A stretch of DNA of 64,000 bases from Yoonia sp035117555 (GTDB lineage Bacteria; Pseudomonadota; Alphaproteobacteria; Rhodobacterales; Rhodobacteraceae): positions 1 through 64,000 of the forward strand of contig NZ_JAYKPK010000002.1 of the NCBI RefSeq assembly GCF_035117555.1. Reading direction: 5' to 3'. The number at the start of each line of letters is the position of its first letter. Position 1 is the stretch's first letter. Made by a program: the position numbers and the translations under genes. Shown piece after piece: positions 11,314 to 20,635 of this stretch. The notes under the pieces are model-generated. The model ran no database searches. It had not been told where the DNA came from and worked only from the letters and a program-made list of their open reading frames with translations.

Positions 11314-13926
11314 TCAGTGCAAGGGCAGGTTAGGCGGCGCGATCCGGCTGCTAGTGGCAACCCGGTCGCCCACGATCAGCCCGTCCGACCCCGCCGTGAC
11401 CTTGACCACAGCACCATCCATGACATCACCGCTCAGGATCATCTCGGCCAGTTGGTCTTGCAAGGCGCGCTGGATCACCCGTTTCAGCGGGCGTGCGCCG
11501 AACACAGGATCATAGCCTTCATCCGCCAGCCATTGCAGCGCGGCCTGATCCAGATCGAGGTGGATATTCCGCCCCGCCAGCCGTTTTTCCAGCAAACCCA
11601 ACTGGATCGTCACGATCCCGGTCATATCCTCCCGCGCCAGACGGTCAAAGATGATGGTCTCATCCAGACGGTTCAAGAATTCGGGACGGAAATGCCCGCG
11701 CACGGCCTCCATCACATCGCGTTTCGCGGCGCTGGAATCCACCCCATCGGGCAGTTGGCTCAGCGCCTGCGCGCCAAGGTTCGAGGTCAGGATGATCAGC
11801 GTCTGCTTGAAATCGACATGCCGGCCCTGCCCATCGGTCAGCACACCGTCATCCAACACTTGCAACAGCACGTTGAACACATCGGGATGGGCCTTCTCAA
11901 CCTCATCAAACAGGATCACCTGATAGGGTCTGCGGCGGACAGCCTCGGTCAGCACGCCGCCCTCATCATAACCGACATAGCCCGGAGGCGCGCCGATCAG
12001 CCGTGACACCGCATGTTTTTCCATGAATTCGGACATATCGATCCGCACCATGGCGCTGTCATCATCGAACAGATATTCCGCCACCGCCTTGGTCAGTTCG
12101 GTTTTCCCGACACCGGTTGGCCCCAGAAACAGGAACGACCCCAGCGGGCGGTTCTCGTCATTCAACCCCGCCCGCGCGCGGCGCACAGCATTGGCCACGG
12201 CCCGCACGGCGGATTTCTGGCCAATCACGCGCTTGCCCAATTCCTCTTCCATGCGCAGCAGCTTATCGCGTTCACCTTCCAGCATCTTCGACATCGGGAT
12301 GCCAGTCCAGCGTTCGACGACTTCGGCGATCTGTTCGGGGCGCACGGCCTCTTCGACCATCAGGTCGTCATTCGCCTCAACCTCGGCCAGTTTGCGTTCC
12401 AACTGCGGGATCACGCCATAGGACAGCTCCCCCGCCTTCGCCAGATTGCCTTCACGCTTGGCGATATCCAGATCGGCGCGCGCGCGGTCCAGCCGTTCCT
12501 TGACGCCGCGGGTGTCTTCCAGCTTGTCACGCTCGGCCTGCCATTTCACCGTCATTTCTGATGCGCGGTCCTGCACATCGGCGAGTTCCTTTTCCAGCTT
12601 TTCCAGCCGGTCCTTGGACGCCTTGTCGTCTTCTTTCTTCAACGCCTCCGCCTCGATCTGCAATTGCAGGATCTGCCGGTCGAGCGCGTCAAGTTCCTCT
12701 GGCTTGCTGTCCACTTCCATCCGCAACCGGCTGGCGGCCTCGTCCATCAGGTCGATGGCTTTATCCGGCAGGAAACGATCGGTGATATAGCGGTGCGAAA
12801 GCGTGGCGGCGGCAACCAAGGCGCTATCCGAAATCCGCACCCCATGGTGCAATTCGTATTTCTCCTTAATCCCCCGCAGAATGCTGATCGTGTCCACGAC
12901 AGTCGGTTCCTCGACCAGCAAAGGCTGGAACCTGCGGGCCAGCGCTGCATCCTTTTCCACATATTTGCGGTATTCGGCCAAAGTTGTCGCACCGATACAA
13001 TGCAACTCCCCCCGCGCCAGCGCAGGTTTGATCAGGTTCGCCGCATCCATCGCCCCGTCAGCCTTGCCCGCGCCGACCAGCGTGTGCATCTCGTCAATGA
13101 ACAGGATGATTTCACCCGCAGCGGCTTCGATTTCTTTCAGAACCGCCTTCAGCCGTTCCTCAAACTCGCCGCGATATTTCGCACCGGCGATCAAGGCCCC
13201 CATATCCAGCGCCATCAGTTTCTTGTTGCGCAGGGATTCCGGCACATCGCCATTGACGATGCGCAGCGCGAGGCCTTCGGCAATCGCGGTTTTACCGACG
13301 CCAGGTTCCCCGATCAGCACCGGATTATTCTTGGTCCGGCGCGACAAAACCTGCATCGCGCGGCGGATTTCCTCGTCCCGGCCAATGATCGGGTCGATCT
13401 TGCCTTGCTCGGCAGCCTCGGTCAGATCGCGGGCATATTTCTTCAGCGCGTCAAAGCCATCTTCGGCGCTCGCACTATCGGCGGTGCGGCCTTTGCGCAT
13501 GTCATTGATCGCGGCGTTCAGCGCCTGCGCTGTGACACCACCGGCATCCAGCGCATCCTTGGCCTTGGATTTCACCAGCGCGAGCGCAGTCAGCAGCCGT
13601 TCCACCGGCACAAAACTATCGCCTGCTTTCTTGGCGATCTTTTCAGCCTCATCCACCACCTTGGCGGTGATATTGTCGAGATAGACCTGTGCGGCATCGC
13701 CCGTGACCTGCGGCAGCTTGGCAAGGCTCGCGTTGACCGCAGCCAGCACATCGGCAGGGCGGCCACCGGCGCGGGTGATCAGATTGGCGGCCATGCCTTC
13801 GGCATCATCCATCAAGGCTTTCAGCAGATGTTCGGGGGCCAGTCTTTGGTGATTTTCGCGCATCGCGATCGTCTGGGCCGCTTGAATGAAACCGCGCGAC
13901 CGTTCCGTGAACTTGGTCAAGTCCAT
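11314..13926 (-). CDS. clpB: ClpB, ATP-dependent protein disaggregase
   Basis: An 870-residue Hsp100 chaperone with the full family layout: Clp N domain (residues 1-150), first AAA+ module with Walker A GEPGVGKTA, a long coiled-coil middle domain (about 410-530), second AAA+ module with GPTGVGKTE, and the C-terminal D2-small domain. It threads aggregated proteins through its hexamer with DnaK. The second of two nearby ATGs was chosen because AAGGAG sits 7 bases before it; the first (13932) is only one base away from that site. A heat-shock-like promoter lies upstream at 14004-14032. Confidence 0.97.
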   Translation of the reverse strand: MDLTKFTERSRGFIQAAQTIAMRENHQRLAPEHLLKALMDDAEGMAANLITRAGGRPADVLAAVNASLAKLPQVTGDAAQVYLDNITAKVVDEAEKIAKKAGDSFVPVERLLTALALVKSKAKDALDAGGVTAQALNAAINDMRKGRTADSASAEDGFDALKKYARDLTEAAEQGKIDPIIGRDEEIRRAMQVLSRRTKNNPVLIGEPGVGKTAIAEGLALRIVNGDVPESLRNKKLMALDMGALIAGAKYRGEFEERLKAVLKEIEAAAGEIILFIDEMHTLVGAGKADGAMDAANLIKPALARGELHCIGATTLAEYRKYVEKDAALARRFQPLLVEEPTVVDTISILRGIKEKYELHHGVRISDSALVAAATLSHRYITDRFLPDKAIDLMDEAASRLRMEVDSKPEELDALDRQILQLQIEAEALKKEDDKASKDRLEKLEKELADVQDRASEMTVKWQAERDKLEDTRGVKERLDRARADLDIAKREGNLAKAGELSYGVIPQLERKLAEVEANDDLMVEEAVRPEQIAEVVERWTGIPMSKMLEGERDKLLRMEEELGKRVIGQKSAVRAVANAVRRARAGLNDENRPLGSFLFLGPTGVGKTELTKAVAEYLFDDDSAMVRIDMSEFMEKHAVSRLIGAPPGYVGYDEGGVLTEAVRRRPYQVILFDEVEKAHPDVFNVLLQVLDDGVLTDGQGRHVDFKQTLIILTSNLGAQALSQLPDGVDSSAAKRDVMEAVRGHFRPEFLNRLDETIIFDRLAREDMTGIVTIQLGLLEKRLAGRNIHLDLDQAALQWLADEGYDPVFGARPLKRVIQRALQDQLAEMILSGDVMDGAVVKVTAGSDGLIVGDRVATSSRIAPPNLPLH

Positions 13927-14003
13927 GGGCATTCTCCTTTGCTAAAGCACCCATGCGGCGGGACGCCCGATAGACGGCACATCCCCAATGGGCCTTACAC
14001 AAA

Positions 14004-14032
14004 AGATGGGCGCGCGCGCAGGCTGGTTCAAG
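14004..14032 (-). promoter_or_regulatory. Heat-shock (RpoH-type) promoter of clpB
   Basis: On the minus strand CTTGAAC (14026-14032), then 13 bases, then CGCCCATCT (14004-14012) fit the sigma-32 pattern CTTGAAA - 11 to 15 - CCCCATNT. The site is about 80 bases upstream of the clpB start, and clpB is a classic RpoH target. Confidence 0.6.
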
Positions 14033-14037
14033 ACCTA

Positions 14038-14811
14038 TCAGCGCGGTTTCGGCGTCAGCAAACGGGCCGGTCTGATCCGTTCTGCCGCGTCAAACAGGCT
14101 GAAGGTCTGGTTGACGTAATTGACCACGCCGGACAGCTTTTCCAGATAGGCGGACAATTCCGGCGTGCGCTCCGCCGCAACCAGATTGATGGGGCGGTCC
14201 GGGCCTTCACCTTCAAACTGGCAGTAGAACAGCGGCTCACCCCGGCGCAGGATCAGGGGCTTCGTCGGGTCATGCCATTCAAAGGCCCACATCAACGGGC
14301 GCGGCCAGATATGGATCGGGAACCGCCCGCCGAAAATCGTGCCGGGCAAAGGATCAGCGCGGTAATGCGCAAAGGTGCCGAGCTGGGTCAGATAGACAGG
14401 CTCATCCGCGATAAAGAGATAAGGCAGCGTTAATTGCACCGTGGGCCGGTCGGCAAAGCGCCATTCGGCCTCATTCACCAAGGTCAGCACCTGCACCAGC
14501 TTGTTCGCGCGCACCGGTGATAAAGCACCGGCAAGATTGACCAAGACGGCCTTGCCATTCTCGTCGCGTTTGAACCCGATATGCAGATCAAACGGGCATT
14601 TCACCACGAAATACCGGCTTTCCATCTGCACCACTGCCGGACAACGGGCCGCCGATTTCGCATGGGCGCTGCTGGCACCCCGCCGCCCCATCAGCCGTTC
14701 GGGTGGGTCATAAAGCACCGCAGCTTTGTCATCCTGTAGCAGCCAGCCAACGTTGATCGGGCCAGATTTCGGATCCGCAGGATCGCGGTCAAAGGTGACG
14801 GAAAACTGCAT
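14038..14811 (-). CDS. Conserved protein of unknown function
   Basis: A 257-residue soluble protein with no signal peptide or membrane helix. It starts MQFSVTFDRDPADPKSGPIN at an ATG preceded by GAGGT. The central part is rich in aromatic residues (PIHIWPRPLMWAFEWHD) and the C-terminal part has a short amphipathic stretch (LSAYLEKLSGVVNYVNQTF). I do not recognise a named family or catalytic motif. It lies upstream of the clpB promoter on the same strand and divergent from pyrF; neither neighbour suggests a function. The reading frame is well kept with normal codon use, so it is a real gene. Confidence 0.7.
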   Translation of the reverse strand: MQFSVTFDRDPADPKSGPINVGWLLQDDKAAVLYDPPERLMGRRGASSAHAKSAARCPAVVQMESRYFVVKCPFDLHIGFKRDENGKAVLVNLAGALSPVRANKLVQVLTLVNEAEWRFADRPTVQLTLPYLFIADEPVYLTQLGTFAHYRADPLPGTIFGGRFPIHIWPRPLMWAFEWHDPTKPLILRRGEPLFYCQFEGEGPDRPINLVAAERTPELSAYLEKLSGVVNYVNQTFSLFDAAERIRPARLLTPKPR

Positions 14812-14927
14812 GCAACCTCGCAACTGAACGCAGCCATGATGCGGCGGCAAGGCCGGGCGGTCAATCCAAAGCCTTGCCTGACAGCGCGCCAGCCGTTACC
14901 AGCGCGCAACAGCAAAGGAATGCCAAA

Positions 14928-15644
14928 ATGCCCGATGACCGCCTGATCGTTGCGATGGATCTGCCCAATGTCGTGGCCGGTCTGGAACTGGCAGCCGCCC
15001 TTGGCGACAGCGTCAGTTTCTACAAGATCGGTCTGGGCATGCTGACAGGCGGCGGTCTGGCCTTGGCCAATGAACTAAAGCAGGATCAGGGCAAGCGTAT
15101 CTTCCTTGATATGAAACTCTTCGATATCGGCGCCACGGTCGAGGCGGCAGTGCGCGGCATCGCGCAATTCGATCTGGATTTCCTGACCGTGCATGGCGAC
15201 CCGCATGTGGTGCGCGCAGCCCGCGAAGGGGCGGCAGGGTCGGATATGAAAATCCTCGCCGTGACAATCCTGACCTCGCTGGACCGCGATGATCTGGATG
15301 CCTCCTGCATGAAGGCAGGCGATCTGACCGATCTGGTGCAGGAACGCGCCGGGATCGCCTTGATGAACGGCGCAGATGGAGTGATTGCCTCACCGCAAGA
15401 GGCCGCCTTGATCCGCGCCCTGCCAGAATCCGCAGGCAAGCTGATCGTCACCCCCGGCGTGCGGCCTGTCGGCGCTGACCTCGGTGATCAGAAACGTGTC
15501 ATGACCCCGGCACAAGCCATCGCCAATGGCGCAGATCACGTCGTCGTCGGTCGCCCGATCTGGCAAATGGCCGATCCGAAAGCCGCCGCCGAAAGTATCC
15601 TGCGCGAATTGTTATCCCCGCAGGCCACAGCCCCTAATCGTTGA
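14928..15644 (+). CDS. pyrF: Orotidine 5'-phosphate decarboxylase
   Basis: A 238-residue TIM-barrel enzyme that makes UMP from OMP, the last step of de novo pyrimidine synthesis. The signature FLDMKLFDIGATV carries the catalytic Asp-Lys-Asp triad, and VTPGVRP near the C-terminus binds phosphate. The ATG at 14928 was chosen over the upstream TTG at 14874 because AAAGGAATG precedes it and the protein then begins at the conserved DRLIVAMD strand. Its last codons overlap the 3' end of the convergent nfeD-like gene by 11 bases. Confidence 0.95.
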   Translation: MPDDRLIVAMDLPNVVAGLELAAALGDSVSFYKIGLGMLTGGGLALANELKQDQGKRIFLDMKLFDIGATVEAAVRGIAQFDLDFLTVHGDPHVVRAAREGAAGSDMKILAVTILTSLDRDDLDASCMKAGDLTDLVQERAGIALMNGADGVIASPQEAALIRALPESAGKLIVTPGVRPVGADLGDQKRVMTPAQAIANGADHVVVGRPIWQMADPKAAAESILRELLSPQATAPNR

Positions 15645-15906
15645 TATCGGTTTCCCAGACCTTGACCTGCCCTTTGCGCAGCGCAAAAAACCGGCGCATC
15701 GCCAGATAGGACAAAAGCGAGAGCACCGCAAAGATCACCAGCGTCAGCGCCAGCCCGATGCCAGACACGCCGATCAGGATCAACAATCCCATCAGCCCCG
15801 CACCGATGGCAAAGCCCAGAAAGATATAGCCGGGGATCAACACCTCTGCCGTCGCCAGCACCAAGGCGGCTGACATCCAGACCCACCATTCTGCCCACAA
15901 TGTCAT
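15634..15906 (-). CDS. Short NfeD-like membrane protein
   Basis: A 90-residue protein with three closely packed hydrophobic helices (residues 7-26, 31-51, 52-70) and a short charged tail. It matches the truncated NfeD form lacking the protease and OB domains. NfeD proteins accompany SPFH/stomatin proteins as membrane scaffold partners, and the stomatin gene ends only one base upstream of this start, so the two are co-transcribed. Confidence 0.8.
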   Translation of the reverse strand: MTLWAEWWVWMSAALVLATAEVLIPGYIFLGFAIGAGLMGLLILIGVSGIGLALTLVIFAVLSLLSYLAMRRFFALRKGQVKVWETDIND

Positions 15907-15907
15907 A

Positions 15908-16798
15908 TCAGCGCCCTTTCAACATCTTGAACGCATCGGCAAAGGCATCCAGCGCATTGGCGGGCAAGACCACGGTCTGGTTCCCCTGCCCCGCGCCCAT
16001 CTTGGATATCGCCTCGACCTGTTTCAGCGCGACCTGATATTGCGCGGCCTCCAGGCCATTCTCGGCAATCGCGACAGCCACAACCTGCGTCGCATAGGCC
16101 TCCGCATCCGCCAGCACGCGGCGCGCTTTCGCCTCTTGCTCTGCCGCATACAAATCGGCATCGGCCTGCAATTCGACCGACCGTTTCTTGCCTTCGGCCT
16201 CGGTCACCTGCGCGCGCCGCGCGCGTTCGGCGTTCAACTGCTGCAACATCGCAGCACGGGTCGCCTGATCAAGGTTCACATCCAGAATTTCAGCCCGCGT
16301 CACCTCGATCCCCCAATCATCGACCTGTTGGGCGACCTGTTCGCGCACCGCCTCGATCAACCGGCTGCGATTGGCCTGCACCTGATCCAGCTCCATCCGG
16401 CCAATCTCGGACCGGACGATCCCCGCAACAGTCGTCGCAATCGCCGCATCCACGTCGCGGATCCGGTAAACCGTCTTTTCCGGCTCGATGATCCGGTAGA
16501 ATACCGAGGTTTCGACCTGCACCAATACGTTATCCGAGGTGATCGCATCCTGCGTCATCGGCGGCAACTGGCGTTCTAGCACCGACACTTTATGCCGGAC
16601 CCGGTCCAGAAACGGCACGATAAAGTTGATGCCTGGCCCCAGCACCGATTGGAGACGGCCAAGACGTTCGACCACATATTTCTCGGACTGCGGCACGATC
16701 CGCACACCGGCCATGATGCAGATGATGATGAAAACAGCCAGCACGAAATATACGATATTGGCCCCGATCATCTCGGCGATAAATGGATCGGGGTTCAT
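15908..16798 (-). CDS. SPFH/stomatin-family membrane protein (QmcA-like)
   Basis: A 296-residue protein with an N-terminal membrane anchor (about residues 11-32), the SPFH/band-7 domain (IVPQSEKYVVERLGR to about 190), and a coiled C-terminal region rich in Ala, Glu and Arg (ERARRAQVTEAEGKKRSVEL). Such slipins assemble into ring-like membrane microdomains and modulate membrane proteases such as FtsH. The partner nfeD-like gene follows directly. Confidence 0.9.
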   Translation of the reverse strand: MNPDPFIAEMIGANIVYFVLAVFIIICIMAGVRIVPQSEKYVVERLGRLQSVLGPGINFIVPFLDRVRHKVSVLERQLPPMTQDAITSDNVLVQVETSVFYRIIEPEKTVYRIRDVDAAIATTVAGIVRSEIGRMELDQVQANRSRLIEAVREQVAQQVDDWGIEVTRAEILDVNLDQATRAAMLQQLNAERARRAQVTEAEGKKRSVELQADADLYAAEQEAKARRVLADAEAYATQVVAVAIAENGLEAAQYQVALKQVEAISKMGAGQGNQTVVLPANALDAFADAFKMLKGR

Positions 16799-16825
16799 GA
16801 GTGTATCCTGTCTGTTGCTGCGACT

Positions 16826-18082
16826 TTACTTAAGCACAGGTGCCGCCGTTTGCAATTGCGCCGCCGCAGGGGCATTGCTGCGAAACCGCGCCATGACCGC
16901 CGCACCAATCGCATCCGCCGTGGCCGGGCTCAGCGTCCAGCCCAAATGGCCATGGCCGGTGTTATAAAACACACGGTCATTCTTGCCCGGCCCGACACGC
17001 GGCATCATATTGGGCATCATCGGGCGCAGCCCAGCCCAAGGCACGCAGTTTTCGGTCGACACATCGGGGAAATGCGTCTCGCACCACGCGATCAGCGGGC
17101 GCACGCGGCGTTCCAGAATATCGCGGTTTTCACCGTTGAACTCCGCTGTCCCTGCCACTCGCAGTCGGTCCTGCCCCAGACGCGACGTCACAATCTTCGC
17201 CTTGTCATCCAACAGCGATGTCGTCGGCGCCGCCGCCTGACTGGCCGCATCGTTCAGATTGACCGTGATGGAATAGCCTTTGACCGGATAGATATTGACG
17301 CGATCCCCCAGCTTGGCCGCGAATTTACGGCTGGCGACACCGGCGGAAATGACGATCCCGTCAAACCGCGCCTCATCCCCGCATTCGACATAAACCCCAT
17401 CATCCTTGACATGCAGATCAGTGACCGGCGCCCCCAGACGAAACTGCACGCCCTTGGTTTTCAGCCATTCCGCCAGCCCCATGGTGAATTTGTGGATATC
17501 CCCGGTGCTGTCGCTTTCGGTCCAGAACCCGCCGATGATATCGCCGCGCAGGGTAGGTTCGCGCGCCAGCACCTCATCCACCGTCAATTCGCGACGGTCC
17601 AGCCCGCCTTCGCGCAACAGACCATTGACCATCCGGGCATGGCGCAGATCCTTGTCGGTCTTGTAGAAATGCAAAATCCCCGCCGGGCTGAAATCGAAAT
17701 CCACACCGGACTTTTCCGCCATCTCGGCCAGCCCCGCACGGGCCGCAACGGCAAGCCGGGCAGTCTTGACCGTATTGGACTTGTAATTCGGGATATTGCC
17801 CAGAAATTCCATCATCCAGCTGACCTTGTGCCAGCCGGGGCGTGGGTTCACGAACAAGGGCGCATCGCCCTGCAACATCCATTTGATGCCTTTCAGCACC
17901 GTGGACCATTGGTTCCAGACCTCAGCGTTGGAGGCACTCAACTGCCCGCCATTGGCAAAGCTCGTCTCCATCCCGGCATAACGCTGACGGTCATAGACCG
18001 TCACGTCGAACCCGCGGATCATCAGGGAATAGGCAGTGGTGACGCCGGTAATCCCGGCACCGATAACAGCAATCGAAGGCAT
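16826..18082 (-). CDS. dadA: D-amino acid dehydrogenase small subunit type (DadA)
   Basis: A 418-residue FAD enzyme beginning MPSIAVIGAGITGVTTAYSL, the Rossmann GXGXXG motif at the very N-terminus. The C-terminal half has the glycine-oxidase/DadA fold with WAGLRPMMPNMMPRVG and YNTGHGHLGWTLSPATAD. It oxidises D-amino acids (or glycine-like substrates) to oxo acids plus ammonia, feeding electrons to the respiratory chain. The ATG at 18082 starts right at the dinucleotide-binding motif; the longer frame runs back into the riboswitch. The tandem glycine riboswitch in its leader links expression to glycine level, which suggests that glycine or a close relative is a substrate (inference). Confidence 0.92.
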   Translation of the reverse strand: MPSIAVIGAGITGVTTAYSLMIRGFDVTVYDRQRYAGMETSFANGGQLSASNAEVWNQWSTVLKGIKWMLQGDAPLFVNPRPGWHKVSWMMEFLGNIPNYKSNTVKTARLAVAARAGLAEMAEKSGVDFDFSPAGILHFYKTDKDLRHARMVNGLLREGGLDRRELTVDEVLAREPTLRGDIIGGFWTESDSTGDIHKFTMGLAEWLKTKGVQFRLGAPVTDLHVKDDGVYVECGDEARFDGIVISAGVASRKFAAKLGDRVNIYPVKGYSITVNLNDAASQAAAPTTSLLDDKAKIVTSRLGQDRLRVAGTAEFNGENRDILERRVRPLIAWCETHFPDVSTENCVPWAGLRPMMPNMMPRVGPGKNDRVFYNTGHGHLGWTLSPATADAIGAAVMARFRSNAPAAAQLQTAAPVLK

Positions 18083-18119
18083 GGCTATACTCCGCCAATC
18101 AGGCGCTTGCGCGCGTTCG

Positions 18120-18290
18120 CCCCCGCCGTTGCTGTGCCTGAGAGATTCACCCATTTACGGGCTTGCTCCTTCGGCGGACCATTCAAGGCCACTCTTCGGC
18201 GTGTTGCACCCCAACCGGTCCTTTGTGCCTGAGAGTGACCGGGGCGGTTGCTCCTTCGGCGACGGACATCCGTTCTCTCCCGGATGGCGT
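18120..18290 (-). promoter_or_regulatory. Tandem glycine riboswitch in the dadA leader
   Basis: Two glycine aptamers lie head to tail on the minus strand. The first (about 18281 to 18218) reads GGAGAGAACGG...GCCGAAGGAGCAACCGCC...CACTCTCAGGCACAAAGGACCG; the second (about 18193 to 18131) reads GAAGAGTGGCC...GCCGAAGGAGCAAGCCC...AATCTCTCAGGCAC. The repeated GCCGAAGGAGCAA and CTCTCAGGCA cores are the family hallmark. The dadA ATG is about 40 bases beyond the second aptamer, so control may act on translation; no T-run terminator is visible between. Confidence 0.95.
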
Positions 18291-18340
18291 GTTCTGGGGC
18301 ACGGTTAGGCCAGAACCTGCGACCACGCAAACAAATTCCC

Positions 18341-18379
18341 GCATCGTCCGAGCGTAAATATCCCCGCCGGAGGCATAAA
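18341..18379 (+). repeat. Dispersed repeat, copy 2
   Basis: Shares GCATCGTCCGAGC, then TAAATATCCCCGCCGGAGGC, with the copies at 11273-11308 and 28640-28677. It lies between the divergent dadA riboswitch leader and dinB, about 40 bases before the dinB start codon. Confidence 0.65.
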
Positions 18380-18417
18380 GTCTCTTTTTTGTGCACCCGC
18401 AGCGACTATGATGCGCC

Positions 18418-19671
18418 ATGCCCGCATTATGCCGCGATTGCCTGACAACATTCGACAGCGAAACCCGCTGTCCGGCCTGCCGCTCACCCCGCGTGACGCG
18501 GCACCCGGAATTGTTCGACCTCTCCATCGCGCATATGGATTGCGACGCTTTCTATGCTTCGGTCGAAAAACGCGATAACCCCGACCTCGCCGATAAACCC
18601 GTGATCATCGGCGGCGGCAAACGCGGCGTGGTCTCCACCGCCTGCTATCTGGCGCGGATCAAAGGCGTGAAATCCGCCATGCCGATGTTTCAGGCCCTCA
18701 AACTCTGCCCAGAGGCGGTGGTGATCAAACCGCGCTTTGACGCCTATACCAAAGCATCCCGCGCGATCCGGGCGATGATGGATGAACTCACACCGCTGGT
18801 CGAACCCTTGTCACTGGACGAGGCGTTCATGGACCTGCGCGGCACCGCCAAATTGCATCACGCGCCACCTGCCGTCATGCTGGCGCGGCTGATCAAGCGG
18901 ATGAAGGATGAGCTGGGCCTGACCGGTTCGATCGGCCTGTCGCATAACAAATTTCTGGCCAAGGTCGCCTCTGACCTCGAAAAACCGCGCGGCTTTTCGA
19001 TCATCGGCAAGGCGGAAACGACAGAATTTCTGCGCCCCCGCTCGGTGCGGTTGATCTGGGGCATCGGCCCAGCGGCACAGGCGAGCCTCGAAGCCGCAGG
19101 CATCCGTACCTTCAACGATCTGCTGCGCTGGGACCGGCGCGATCTGCATGCGCGATTCGGCAATATGGGCGAAAGGCTCTATGCCTTGGCGCGGGGCGAG
19201 GACGCGCGCCGCATCACCGCCAATGCGCCGGTCAAGACCCTGTCCAATGAAACCACCTTTCACGAGGATACCAGCGATGCAGATATCCTTGACGGCCATC
19301 TGTGGCGGATGGCCGAAAAGGTCAGCGCGCGGGCCAAGGCGACGGACAAGGCCGGGCGCGTGGTGCAGCTGAAGCTGAAAACATCGGATTTCAGACTGAT
19401 CTCCAAACGCCACAGCCTGCATCACCCGACGCAACTGGCCGATGTGATCTATCGCACCGCACGCGGGCTTTTTGATCAGGTGTCAGGGTCCGGGCCTTAC
19501 CGGCTGTTGGGGGTCGGCATATCCGACATATCCCCCGCCGCCGGGGCCGACCGCAGCGGCGATCTGCTCGATCCCGATGCGGGCACGCGCGCCAAGGCGG
19601 AAAAGGCCGCCGATGCGATCCGCGAAAGATACGGCGCTGATGCAATCATCAAAGGCCGCGCCCTGCGGTAA
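18418..19671 (+). CDS. dinB: Y-family DNA polymerase IV with N-terminal zinc-ribbon-like segment
   Basis: A 417-residue translesion polymerase. Residues 1-30 carry CRDC and CPAC pairs, a probable small zinc ribbon seen in an alphaproteobacterial DinB subgroup. The polymerase starts at IAHMDCDAFYASVEK; catalytic acidic residues are in MDCD and SLDEAFMD. The HhH thumb (VRLIWGIGPAAQASLEAAGI) and the little-finger domain follow. No canonical beta-clamp peptide is obvious at the C-terminus. No GTTC-N7-GTTC type LexA site was seen upstream, so SOS control is not evident. Confidence 0.93.
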   Translation: MPALCRDCLTTFDSETRCPACRSPRVTRHPELFDLSIAHMDCDAFYASVEKRDNPDLADKPVIIGGGKRGVVSTACYLARIKGVKSAMPMFQALKLCPEAVVIKPRFDAYTKASRAIRAMMDELTPLVEPLSLDEAFMDLRGTAKLHHAPPAVMLARLIKRMKDELGLTGSIGLSHNKFLAKVASDLEKPRGFSIIGKAETTEFLRPRSVRLIWGIGPAAQASLEAAGIRTFNDLLRWDRRDLHARFGNMGERLYALARGEDARRITANAPVKTLSNETTFHEDTSDADILDGHLWRMAEKVSARAKATDKAGRVVQLKLKTSDFRLISKRHSLHHPTQLADVIYRTARGLFDQVSGSGPYRLLGVGISDISPAAGADRSGDLLDPDAGTRAKAEKAADAIRERYGADAIIKGRALR

Positions 19672-19689
19672 GATGGAACCCGTTCCACC

Positions 19690-20553
19690 CTACTCCGCCG
19701 CCACCCGCAGCGGCGGCCCACGCCCGATATCGGCAAGCTGAACAATCACCCCCGCCAAAAGATCACGAAACGCGGTAAACTGCGCGCTCGGCTCCAGCGT
19801 CTTTTCATTCATGTAAAGCCCGCGATCAATCTCCACCTGCACCGCATGCTGTCCGCGCGACGGGCGCCCATATTGCTGCACAATATACGCCCCCGCAAAA
19901 GGCATGTTGCGCGCAACCTTCAGCCCCGCAGCCGTAAAAGCCGCCTCAATCTGATCCATCACCAGACCAGAGGCTGTCGCGCCAAACCGGTCCCCCAGCA
20001 CGACATCAGGACGCCCCGCGCCGGGCGGGCCCATATTCTCCAGCGCCTCATGCGGCATGGAATGGCAATCGATCAGGATCGCCTCACCAAACTGCGTGAT
20101 GCTCTGATCCAGCAGCATCTGCAATTGATCATGATAGGGCCGCCAGTATTGCGTCACCCGCTGATGCGCCTCGACCAAGGTCAGTTTACCACGGTAAATC
20201 TGCCGCCCGTTTGCCACGACACGGGGAATCACGCCCAGCCCGCTGGCGATCCGCGGATTATGCGCATTGCGCCGCGCCCCTTCGACCAAGGCAGGGTCCA
20301 ATTCATCCGGCCCACGGTTCAGATCCAGAAAGGCACGCGGCGCGGTCGCACAGAGCAAAGGCGCGCCCTGCAACGGAACCGCCGCAAAAAGCTGATCCAC
20401 AAAAGCATCCTCGGAAGACCGGATTTCGCGCGCATCCAGCACCGACCGGCGCAGAAACGACGCCGGATAATCGCGCCCGCTATGCGGCGAGGCGAAAACC
20501 ACGCTGGTCGTGCGGGACAATGGCTGCGTCAGATGATAGGGAAATGTCAGCAA
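19690..20553 (-). CDS. N-formylglutamate amidohydrolase family protein
   Basis: A 287-residue member of the FGase/HutG-like family. Diagnostic segments are TTSVVFASPHSGRDYP near the start, ILIDCHSMPHEA in the middle (metal/catalytic His) and GQHAVQVEIDRGLYMNE near the end. The family cleaves N-formyl-L-glutamate to formate and glutamate in histidine breakdown, but no hut genes are adjacent. A TTG start at 20553 is preferred because GAAGGAG lies just upstream and the length before the conserved core then fits; an ATG at 20589 in the same frame has no ribosome site. Confidence 0.85.
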   Translation of the reverse strand: MLTFPYHLTQPLSRTTSVVFASPHSGRDYPASFLRRSVLDAREIRSSEDAFVDQLFAAVPLQGAPLLCATAPRAFLDLNRGPDELDPALVEGARRNAHNPRIASGLGVIPRVVANGRQIYRGKLTLVEAHQRVTQYWRPYHDQLQMLLDQSITQFGEAILIDCHSMPHEALENMGPPGAGRPDVVLGDRFGATASGLVMDQIEAAFTAAGLKVARNMPFAGAYIVQQYGRPSRGQHAVQVEIDRGLYMNEKTLEPSAQFTAFRDLLAGVIVQLADIGRGPPLRVAAE

Positions 20554-20606
20554 AACGGCTCCTTCACCGCCCAAGCTAGCGCATTTCATGAATTGAGCAA
20601 AAGCCC

Positions 20607-20635
20607 TTGATCCCGGTTCCGACTCCTTTTATAGA
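20607..20635 (+). promoter_or_regulatory. Promoter of tRNA-Val
   Basis: TTGATC (20607-20612), 17 bases, TATAGA (20630-20635): a near-consensus housekeeping promoter about 70 bases upstream of the tRNA. A perfect hairpin GCGTCCTA/TAGGACGC (20661-20684) lies in the leader and may direct 5' processing. Confidence 0.65.

Noticed and set aside
12664..14433. A 589-codon plus-strand frame over clpB and the unknown gene
   Set aside because: Antisense shadow: low-complexity His/Gln/Arg-rich translation and no ribosome site, while clpB on the other strand is certain.
16592..18232. A 546-codon plus-strand frame over dadA and the SPFH gene
   Set aside because: Antisense shadow of clear genes; it even crosses the glycine riboswitch.
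18300..18417. LexA operator in front of dinB
   Set aside because: No GTTC-N7-GTTC or related pattern was found; a single GAAC is chance level.
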